Assembly (NCBI RefSeq): GCF_039555335.1
Contig: NC_092642.1
Span: forward strand, 61,359,776-61,423,775
Direction: 5' to 3'
Origin: Amphiura filiformis
Taxonomy: Eukaryota; Echinodermata; Ophiuroidea; Amphilepidida; Amphiuridae
DNA length: 64,000 nucleotides
Shown here: positions 45,707 through 57,700 of the stretch, in pieces
How positions within the stretch are numbered: position 1 is the first letter of the stretch
Layout of the letters: every line of letters begins with the position of its first letter
The notes under the pieces: generated by a model
The model's database searches: none
Seen by the model: the letters and a program-made list of their open reading frames with translations, nothing else
Told to the model about the DNA's origin: nothing
Made by a program: the position numbers and the translations under genes

Positions 45707-48700
45707 GTAGGAATGACTGTGTTACGTGTATTTCAATCTGTTCAACCTACACTAGCGTTGCTAACACAATTCAGCCCAAAATCGCGGGTCAAATGCGACG
45801 CGATCAAGCAAAATCAGTCGGAAATCTTAAATTTTCAGTTTCTTATAGGATTGTAACAAGCATTTACAAAGCTGGATTTTGCAGAAAACCCCATTGAAAT
45901 TTAACAACCAATTCCAAAGATATGAGTAATTAAAGAATTTCCAAAATAATAGGAAACAAAAAGAAATATTTTCTTAACTGTTTGTTTCTATAGGCCCTAT
46001 GGGACAGGGAACTATCTGAAGTCACGGGAGCCAACGTTAAAAAGTTGCCCAATTTGTTTTCTTAACCATTGGTTTCTGTGGGACAGGAAATTATCAAAAG
46101 ACATGAAAAATAAACATGAAAAAAAAAAAGAACATGAAAATTAAAAGCTAAAATAGTTAAATATTAGATTAATTTTAAACTGGGACAAATATTGTTCACC
46201 CTTGACCCTTTTTTTGGTCCGATTTGGATCAAATTTTTGTTGTTGCTCATAATAGCGAGACATCTACCAACCTTGAAAGGCCCTTTAATTATGCTTAATT
46301 TGCTCTACTCTGCTATACTTATTATAGGCCTCACTAGGATCCACAACATGCTCATCTATCAGGGGAACCGTTCTTAAACCCCAATACATTTGTACATTCA
46401 TTGAATGACCTTTGAATATTTGGGTACAAAAACTCATACTCTGCAACTTGAGGTCAAATTTTGCACTATGATTATGTAATTGAAATTATTGGACTTTGCC
46501 ATTGAGATGAGGCTCTTGTGGTCCATAGTGCCTACATGGTCTGATGAACCTCAGCAATTTAGCAGTGATTATCAGAGCATATCCCTGATTAGGCCAAGGC
46601 CTATGATCAATGAAAATGGATATTATTGAGTTATGACAAAAAAGGAAACATAAAGGACCGACAAATCTAATCATTTTGCAAGCTTTTTGATGCATTTTAT
46701 TCCATGACGTCAAAATCAGACTATAAGTATAACGAAGCTAAACAATACAATTGAAGACCTGAGCGCAAGAAGACCGTAAGTCCACTTGGCCCCTCAACAT
46801 GTATACACTAAAGTTGCGTATAGTTTCGTATAGTTTGGTAATGTTTTATACATGTTCAGAGGCCAAAACAAATCTTTCACAACCTTTCATGATGTTTTCA
46901 CCCTGGAACATGTATTAAACATTCTAAAACCCTAAGAAACTATACGTAACTTTAGTGTATACATGTTGAGGGGCCAAGTGGACTTACGGTCTTCTTGCGC
47001 TCAGGTCTTCAATTGCATTTTTGTTTTACATTTTAAAACTAGAGCGACCGCACCGTACCATAGCTGAACCACGGGGCTTCGGCAGTAGGCCTACATTGTG
47101 GTAATGTTATACCACTGTCAGGAAATTAATTTTGCACTTTTTTCTTTTTTCTTTGACATCACTCGGGGTCATACCTTCTTGTCATTTCAGGATATAAAAG
47201 GGACCCACAAATATGAATAATGACTCAGGTGTTATGAGGAGTGTCGCCTCGATATGGAAATTGTTTTTTATTATATTAACTTTTTTCACTCTCATTTGAC
47301 ACCACTCGGGGGAGGGGGGCATACCTTCTTGAGATTTCGAAAAGGACCCAACATAGGGATAATCGACGCGAATCTTATGAGGAGTATCACCCCCGGTGGG
47401 GGAAATAATTTTGATACGTTCTATAATACTTCTTTATTGTTCATTTGACACCAGTCGGGGGATCATACCTTCTTGGCATTTCGAAATATGAAAATGACCC
47501 GAAATTTTAATATTGACCCACAATGCTGGCCATAAGTGTTGGGACGGTTTTGATATAGGGTTGGTCAATGTTGAATCGTACTCATTTGGTCACGCGCCCT
47601 TAGTGGCACCCAACATTGATTGGTGGGGAAGGGAGAGGAGTGGGGTATTAGGAAAATTTATAGGCTTGACACCACAGAAACTACCATTTCATCATGTTAC
47701 AAATTACGGGAAAAGGCCATGATAAAGTGTACGTTTTCCATAAGTGTCCAACACATTTTAGCCAGCATTGTCTCTGTAATCTGTCAAAATATGACCCATT
47801 CATATAGTGGCCTCGATCAAAATGGCAAATTTCTGACTTTCACCGAAGTGCTAGTAACCAAATTTAAACCAAAAACTACCCAATTTTAGTCAAATTGACA
47901 AAAATGACACCTTGTTTTGTAGTAAGAGGTGAAAATGCGGCACATACCGGTGGCACACACCGACATCGCCTGGTTAATAATTACATTGTACAGTAGAGAC
48001 ACTAAAATGAATACACGGGATCGATACACGTGAATAGCACATGATGCACGATTTTATATTCAGACGATAAATCTTTGGATACCGGGGTAGAAAATGATGA
48101 ATATCTCCCGTAATTTGTTTATTCTAAAGAAGCCATATTTTTTTCCTTACACTTGAACATATGTGTTGAAAGGATATGATAGTCGTTAGCTTGCGTATTG
48201 AGAAAGAAGCGTGCGTATTGAGCTCAAAAACTGACACAAATTCTGATTTTATAATGTGCCGAACTATAGCGCAGCGTAGGCTATAGCTACACTCACTCGT
48301 GGAAGCAGTCTAAATGAAGATGACCTCATGGCGTATAATTCTCACTCACACAGAGAGAGGTCAGTTACCAGGCTATTGTCAGTAGCCTTAGTCGGATGTC
48401 CCTCGGCTCATTATGCGTCTCAAAACTATTAAACAGGTCGGAACAAAATGGCCATGCGTGGCTGTGGATTCAACCTACCATGGCGATTTCTGCCATGAAG
48501 ATATCAGGGGCGATGACACTGTGTGGCACATCATGTACCTACCCTTTTCTATATACAGAGGGTACCCCCTCTGAATCTTTTAACTTCTTCTTATTCCCGG
48601 TTGTTACTTTTTCATCATATCCAGAATAGAATACGTCAATCCAAAACTGGTTATGGTTCCATGAAAGGAAGATATGACACCGCGCAGACTGGGAGGACTG

Positions 48701-51700
48701 GTTCTACTGTGTCTTTTCATGATGTAGACTATGTGATCCAGGTGAAAGAAAGCAGGAAGACAACAGTGAACAAGTATATCTTGCGTGATGTCAAGTAAGG
48801 CTAATTTATTGATTAATTAATTAATTAATTTTATATAAATTAATTAATATAATATTAGTGAATTTCACTATACATATATATACAAATTTGAGCACTGTAC
48901 CCAGTGATGTTTTCATTGTAATTTTCACTATAGGCCTACTTTGATCTGCTCGTAATAGGCGGGAATTGTTAGGCTTTTACCACTACGCCGAAAAATAGAC
49001 TCACGTTAAGGGCTGGGGTATGAACGTTTGGACAGTATTTATTTTGGGACATTTAGAGCACATCAGACATATCGAATTGCATTCTGAATACGAAGAATGT
49101 CATTCTGATATCAAATAATTTTGATTTTTTGAAATTAGCAATTTAATACACATTTTATGGCAAATCATTAAAATTGATATTTTGATATTTAACAGTACTT
49201 GAAGTAAACTTTATAAATCTGATGATTTATACTTAAAGTGTATGTAGGTGGGATGAAAAGCCGACGATCAATTGAAAATTTTGACCTTTCGTATTGAAGA
49301 TACGGATTTTTTTCCCAAAACACCTAATTTTTTTTTGTCTTTTTTGGAAAAAATCCATATCTTCAATATGAAAGGTCAAAATTTTCAATTGACCGTCGGC
49401 TTTTCCTCCCTGCTACATACACTTTAAGAATATATCATTAGATTTATATAATTTACTTCGAGGACTGTTATATATCAAAAATGTGAAAAATATCAAATTT
49501 TTATAATTTGTCATAAAATTTGTATTATATTGTGATTTTCAAAAATGAAAATTATTTGATATCAGAAAGACATGCTTCGTATTCAGAATGCAATTCGATA
49601 GGTCTGAGGTGCTCTCATGTCCCACAAAAAATACTGTCGAAACCCAATAAACGCTCATTTTAGATCCCTTAAGAGAGCTATTTGTTGACCGGTCCGGTCT
49701 TTATTTTGTGTGTTAAAGAAAGTAGACAAAGTATAGGACTTGCATTAATTATTCGTGATGCTTCTGGAGAAGTGTGACAAGAAAATTCTCAAAATAAAAT
49801 ATTTTGATATCAATCCGCGATGTTATAAGACCCGCCGATTACGAGCTGATCAAAGTATATGTAAGTAATATTAATTAATTGATAATTATTTATCTATTTA
49901 TTTTACGCAAATCATCATATTGTCACAAACCCCTCACGGAAATATCCTGAGCCTCCTCTAGCCACTTCTGGTCCTGCCGCGACTCGAACCCACGACCCTG
50001 GAATTAAGAGGCGAGCGCGCTAGTGTATAGACCAAAAGAGGACTTCCCGTCAGGTCTATAACAACGCACTTATACCTCCGTGACAATATAATGAATAAAT
50101 TAAGGCTACATGCTCTTTTTGGTTGAAATTTGTGGTGGGAAATAATCCCGCCAAAACATTAAAGTAATCTTTTCCCACAACTAAATATCATAGTCAGGAA
50201 ATTAATGATGCATCTGGTAGCTTAGATCATAACTTTCATTATACTTAGTTGCAATTATCCCAGAAAATTCTTGATTTGTTTTTACAGAGTCTTGAATTGT
50301 CGATGTTTTTGATCAAAAAACATCACTCGGTGTATTTTGAAACTCGAGGCATTAACTCTTCTCAAATTAGCCCCAAATCATAATTTAGTATATGCACGGT
50401 AGCAAACACCAATGGGAATAATTGGACGTTTTTGCGGAGCCTAAATTTGGTTTGATTTTATTTCACAATAATTCTAAGGTGAGAATTTTGACCTGACATT
50501 TCCTTTTTGGATTTCAAATTTAAATTCATTGATATGTGATATTTTGAATAAATAAAGAGTACGCTTACCTTTCTGCAACACTTCTCGGTATCATTAAGCA
50601 TCTGCTGATAACCAACATTTTAGCTGAAAACAGTCCCTTCCTATCATTTTTGAACAAAATATGGTTCAAAAGTGCGTACACTACGCGTATAAACTAGCAC
50701 AGCGAGGTAATGAACAGAGCTATTTACGGTGGGGTATCTATTGTAAGCTATTAGGGTAGGCCTATAGTATATCTTCCCGCAAGTGACAAGATGTGTCAAG
50801 CACGGCGGTATATTCAAACGCTATTGTCTGGATCATTGAGTATCGATTGCGCACGTATACATGCAGCACGGATGTGTGTGGTCCTCCCCAGGTTTTGACA
50901 TAAATTACAAATGACGTCGTGAATGACCCGGCGTTTTCATTTTATTATTACTAAATTAATCGTCGTTTATCACGAGTGCTAAGAGTCGTACCAGTTCAAT
51001 TCATCAAAATTAATTTGTATTAAATGAAAAACAAACAGACAAGTAGAGTCATATGTCTTTCTATGACCCTATTCCTACCAAAATCTGATTTTCAATACAC
51101 TAGAAACGTGTTGATATGTATATCTTTGAAAATCGCCGAATGTTAACCACAGTCACCGTGGCACAGTATAGGCATCTTTAGCATTCATAGTGCAGTTGGC
51201 AGTGGTTCGAACCCCGGTGAAAATTTTAGTATTTTTTATTCTTTTAACTAATGCGCTGTGCCGTTTTTCAAACACGCCCCTGAATGAAACTCATGGGCAA
51301 GTACCCTTAAGGTTATTACTAATTCTATAATTGGTATTGACTAATAAATTGATTACCATGTAGACAGAAGAAATTAAGGGTAGACGATGTATTGTTGGTC
51401 GAAGCAACAAAAAATATCGATTTTCATTATCTAAATTTGCTGTAAAATTGCTATTAATTATTATTAATTTATTTATTATTGTCATAATGTTATCATTAAA
51501 AATATTTAAATAATTAATTTATTCAATGATAATGTTTTTTTGGGTTGTTTTCAATTTTGTAAAACATTTTAGATTATATTTTGTACGCACAAAAACAAAC
51601 TTGTCTGAATTTTGTCATTAGGTCAGAGGGCAAAGTGTCCCAAAACTGCAATAACGATCCCACAATGCATTGCAAACTTCCAATGCAGATTTCGCTTATT

Positions 51701-54700
51701 GCTGTCTGTCCAACAGTTGATAAGGTTCAAGTTGATTTTTCACATTGTTTTTTCCTCATTACAGCGGCTTTTTCAGTCCTGGTATGAATGCTATCATGGG
51801 ACCAACAGGAAGTGGTAAATCATCGTAAGTATTCAACCTCAAAGGAGCATAATGGGTACAACTTGGGACTACTCGATGTTCACTTGTGAGACGGGGAAAA
51901 ATACCTCACTGATGAGTTAAAAAGACCCCAACTCGGTATGAAGTATATTTAAAAATTGGAAAAAAAACATCCGCCTGAACCAAACTCTCATGCACCCCTG
52001 AGGATCAAATGGTGCGTCCCTAATAGATGTCGATTGCATGACTTCATATTGATTGGCAACATTTTCCACTATGTCAGAGCTCAAATCGGACACAATAGAT
52101 GAATAAAAGCTTCAGTCGTTGTGGGGGAAATGCCTGTAGCTCTGTGGGACTAAGAAATAATTCGTCTTAATCTGATGTAACTATGTGATGTCAATGAGTA
52201 TCACTTCAAAATATACTCATCGATTTTTCTATTAACCCTAACACGCCCGTATATACTACAAAATACTACTTGATATAATTATGCGCTGTTCGTGCGTGCA
52301 TCCCACGTGGTGTGATGATGCAATCGCCCAGATATATAGGTACGGTTAACGGTTTCGCTGGCCAGCGAAACCCAAGACCTGTGGTAAAGTGTCGCCGACC
52401 CAGTGCTTGGCATGCGAGGGGTCTCGGGTTCGAACCCCACCCAGAGCAAACAACTTCTTTCTTTGTTTTCTCTCTTTTTTCCTTCCTTATTTTCCTTCCC
52501 GTCGCCAAAAAGCCCCTGGCGGGTTAGGGTTAGGTGACCACTATCGAAACTCAATATAGGTTTATAGCAGTGGTTAGTCTTACATTTTCAATATTTAGTA
52601 ACATTGTTCTTAAATTTTGATCATTACCATCATGACCATTATCTAAGTAATTATTATATTACTAATAGTATTTGTGACATTACTTTTGTAACTTATCTGA
52701 TCTTTGTTATAATAATAATGATATACTGCGCTATATTACCTATTTTGATGTGTGGCGAAATAAACAACTGAACTGAACTGAACTAAGAGATACAATTAAT
52801 TTTGCTTCAGATTACTTGATGTTCTTGCAGCCCGTAAAGACCCCAAGGGTCTCAGAGGGATGGTGCTCATTGATGGCCAGTCACAACCAGCGGATTTCAA
52901 ACTCATATCTGGATATGTGGTACAGGTAGGTTCCGTGTAAATGTCTGGACCCCAACATGCCCAAGGGTCTCGGAGGGATAGTGCTCATAACCATATGATA
53001 TCGGCCAGTCACAACCAGGGGATTTCAAACTCATATTTCAAGCATTTTAAAATTTCAAAATAATCCCATTCAATTACACGGTTGTACTGAATTTAGAGAA
53101 TTTGTGGCGCTCACCACCTGATCAGTCATTTGAATTATGGCAAAATATCCATTTTCATGACTGCCAATCTTTTATTTCTCATAGTTATTTCGCTTTTATC
53201 TTCTGTCATAGGATGATGTTGTCATGGGAACCCTCACTGTACGTGAGAATCTGGCATTCTCTGCTGCCGTGCGGCTACCAAGAAGTGTGAGTGCGGAAGA
53301 GAAAGCTGATAGAGTGGATGATGTTATCTCAGAGCTTGGTCTCAAATCATGCGCTGATACAAAGGTAAGACCTTAGATTAATAAATACACAGATTGGAAA
53401 TTTCCATGCCTATGCCCTCTAAGCGTACTTGAATTCAGCTTGTCATCTTACAACGAAAATGGCGTAAAAGATAGCCTACATATATAGAGGGTTTTGAGGA
53501 AGGGAGAAATTGCCAACCTTGTAACTTGGAAACGATAAAAAAAACCCAACACTACTTTGCTAGGAGTATAAGGAGGAAAGAAAAATTGGTCCTTCCTATG
53601 TCTATGGCTAAGAAAATGGGTTCTCCCTATGTCTAACCCATAGTTAGACCAGGTCTAACGTTAGAAATGGTCTAACTTGTCTGTAGACTATGCCATAGTC
53701 GAATTTTGAGAAATTTAGAAATAGGCCTATGTTATCAATCTCGATATTATAATGTAATAAATAGTCTATAAACAAATCTAGTTGCCCTAGATGTAGGCAT
53801 TCTAAGTGATCATTTGTGTCCTGCCTTACTTTTGTTTTTTAATATTTTTTGAAAGAGGGCTCCCTTCATGCCTACCAGTGATTTTCTATAGCAGTCTGTT
53901 TTATTTTGGAGAATTGATCACGTTTCTCACTTGGGTATCAAGCTAACAGAGGGCGTACGGTGACTGAATAGATCAGGAAAATCTATCAATTGTGCACACA
54001 ATCGGAGTTTTTAAAAATGCAAAGGTAATTCTGAATATGCACAATGGCAAGTGGACTACGGAGAAGTCTAACTTGTCTGGTACATACGGACTTTTAGAGT
54101 ATACAAGATACATGCATGTACAATGTTTCTTAGAATCCTCTTGAATGAGTACACAGGGACATCAGATATTAGAACATAATGTCCACTCCTTCACAGTCAC
54201 TGAAGCATCTGATACTCAATCTGATGGCCCTTAAAAGACCATTTGTTCCCACTGGGTGTAATTTTATTTTGAAATGAGAATTTTTAAAAACTGATCCTAA
54301 TTGGTTTTGCGGTTTTCCAAAATACAACTTTAGATTGGAGATGAGTTTACCCGAGGTGTTTCTGGAGGAGAGAGGAAGCGAACTAACATTGGTATGGAAT
54401 TGATCATTAAACCCAGCATCTTATTCTTGGATGAACCCACAACAGGGTTAGATGCTAGCACAGCTAATGCTGTAATGCTGCTGCTATCAAGGTAAGCACA
54501 GAATGATCTTCAAGCCTAGGATACTATTCTTGGACGAGCCTACAACAGGGTTAGATGCAAGCGCAGCTAATGCTGTAATGCTGCTGCTATCAAGGTAAGC
54601 ACAGAATGATCGTCAAGCCTAGGATACTATTCTTGGACGAGTCTACAACAGGGTTAGATGCTAGCACAACTAATGCTGTAATGCTGCTGCTATCAAGGTA

Positions 54701-57700
54701 AGCACAGAATGATCTGATCTTCAAGCCTAGTATACTATTCTTGGACGAGCCTACAACAGGGTTAGATGCTAACACAGCACGGTTGTTTGAAGTGATCATT
54801 TATTCTAACAAAACATTACATAATTTGCAATTCTAGACTTTTACAATACCAACAGCTATCACACTCATACACATAGGTCTATAGCTATTTTTAACTCAGA
54901 TATTCTTTTCTTCATCAAAATTTTCATCTTTTTCTGCCTTTTTGTGGTAATCTCTAAACTGTATATTTGTGTGCAAATTGAGGGCGCTATTTACATATAT
55001 TTTAAATTTAATTTAGCCCACTAATATGTGATAAAAATAGTATAAAAATTTCCTTGCTATATGTTACTAATATTTCTATGATGTTTTAATGTCATTATAC
55101 AAGTGTCTACCACTTGTAAACATGCAAATAAAATTTTAGAAAAATAGCGCCATCAGCGTTCAACTGCTTAGGCCGTATAAGATTAATGTTTTGGTTCACG
55201 TCCGCAATTTCTGGGATTTGTAATTTAAAAAAAAAATTGTTTAAGACTTTGGAATGATTTATGAAATAAGTTTATTAGAGAACACGGAACATTTCCAAGT
55301 CTTTGTGGGGTACTCTACGGGCTTTATCCCTCAAAATCTCACATTAGAAAAAAAGGGCCTTATCCTTTCCCGTGCACTGTTGGAAAAGACCGAAAACTAC
55401 TGACAATGCTCATTTTACATTGGAAAAAAAACTCCCTCCTTCATCAATTCATGAAATCCTCTGGACGAGAACCAAAACATTCATTTTATACGGCCTTAGT
55501 ATGATAGGCATAGGTATAATAATTATTCTCATGAACCTTAACAGATTGTCACAAAGAGGGCGCTGCATCATCTTCTCCATTCATCAACCTCGTTATTCCA
55601 TCTTTCGTCTGTTTGACAAGTTACATATGCTGTCTCAAGGAGAGACGGTCTACCATGGCCCTTCAGACAAGGCATTAGAACATTTTTCAAATTTGGGTAA
55701 GTGAGCAGTTGACATTTTAAAGCACTTTGAGGGGATTTACCGAAGGTTCAAACTGTGTAGACTCTCATTCATCTGGGTATGTTGAAATTCATATCTATTT
55801 TTGACGGACGGACCGACGTTGCGATTGAAACCTTCAGTCTTCAGCTGGGTTGTGATGCAAATGACCTTGAGTACCGGACACGTCCGGTATACATGACAAT
55901 CGGCGAGGAGTGTCCTTTATGATTCTGTCCCAGCCGTGTGAAAGTTTTTCTTCATCTGAAAGCAAGCGGACACCATTTTGACACCAAAGGACGTCCGGAT
56001 TTGAGATCGGGAGCAGCGTTGGTTTGAGCGTGGCGTGAAAGAGGCCATCTGGGTGAGGGCCGAGCAACCATCACGCAACCGTGGAAGAGGCGTCCGGGCC
56101 AAACTTTCACACGGCTGGAACAGAATCATAAAGGACATTCCTCGCCGATTGTCATCTATACCGGAAGTGTCCGGTACTCAAGGTCATTTGCATCACAACC
56201 CAACTGAAGACTGAAGGTTTCAGTCGCAACGTCGGTTCGTCCGTCAAAATAGGTATGTCTGGTTGACTAGATTTAAATTAAATCGAAGGGTATTTTCGAA
56301 ATTTATATTTTACAGTAAGAAATTGAAAAATGCTGCAAACCATTTTAACCATTTATGTTTTCTCGCTTTAATTGATAATTATTATTTGTTAATCTGGTTT
56401 CATTTCAGGTTATATATGCGAGGAACACAACAACCCTGCAGATTTCTTCTTGGATGTTCTCAACGAGGACTCTTCAGCGGTACAAAGTGTCACTGATATA
56501 GCGGACGAAGCACGTAAGTTTGTAATTATTATATGGCTCTTTCGAATCATACTATGGAGGACGTATCTGGCAGGGGCGTAGCAAGAGCATTAGGGGCCCA
56601 TGGACAAGGATCAGTACGGGCCCTTTTAACCAGGGCGGGATTTACCTTATGGGGCCCTGGGCCAGGCCAAAATTGGGAGGCCCGAACTCACGTGCTGAAG
56701 AAGGCATGTGCACTCAAGTCAGTGGCCAAGTTTTGGTTTGCGTATTATATCCTAACATATCTTGTTCTGATGTTACTAGGACATTTGCGCGCAAAGCTCG
56801 CGAACAAATTCAATTTCATACTATTAGCCCCAGATCAACATGAATCTAAATGCGCGAGAGGCGCGGAAAATGTTACAATTTTCACCAAAATCATGCTGTT
56901 ATTGGGGTTAAAAGAAAGATGCATAGGGGAATTTGGGGGGCCCTGGACCCAGGCCCATCTGGCCCAATGGTAAATCCGGCCCTACTCTCCATTATCATGA
57001 TTATCAGCCATTATTTAATTTTCGCTTTTGTGCTCGGGGCCTCTGAATCCTCAAGGCCTTCGTTCACCCTGTCCCCCCGTTTGCTACGCCCCTGGTATCT
57101 GGTACGTCTAACACCTAATAGCGGTTTCTCGAGTGGCTTAACATAAATATCATACACGGAATAAAGCACAGCTCATAGACCCCTGACGATGTATTAAAAT
57201 GTATGGTACCTTCAGGGTCTTATGATAGTTCGAGCCATCAATTATATTTCGGGGCACCGATATCATTATAGGACAAAATTATAATGTAAATAACTTTAAA
57301 CTTCAACACTACTTGTTTATTTCGCTTACCGGGAGCGCTTTCGAGGAACTTCCTCGTCACCAGGGCTATTCTAACGTGCTTCCTGGCACGTTTGTGCAGT
57401 GAGATTAAAATTCCGTGCAGTGAGAATAAAAAACCGTGCCCCTGTCATCAGGCGATGTTGTAACTTTCCCCAGGAACAAAGGAACGAGGGGGGGGGGGTG
57501 AGCAAATTTGGGAGCAGTACCCCCATGCCGCCATTGGCACCACCATTTCTCTATTTTCACTCATGTATGTAGAAGTGCAGGCAAAAAAACCCTCAAAACC
57601 TTCAATTTTACAGAGGAAAATGAAGATACTATGGAAAGAGGGTTCCGCAAAGAAAGTGGCTTTGGTATCGATAATCTGAAGGATTCACTGGTAGAGCAGT

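Noticed and set aside
56533..56973. 146-codon open frame
   Set aside because: It lies inside nested MITEs; no protein similarity.
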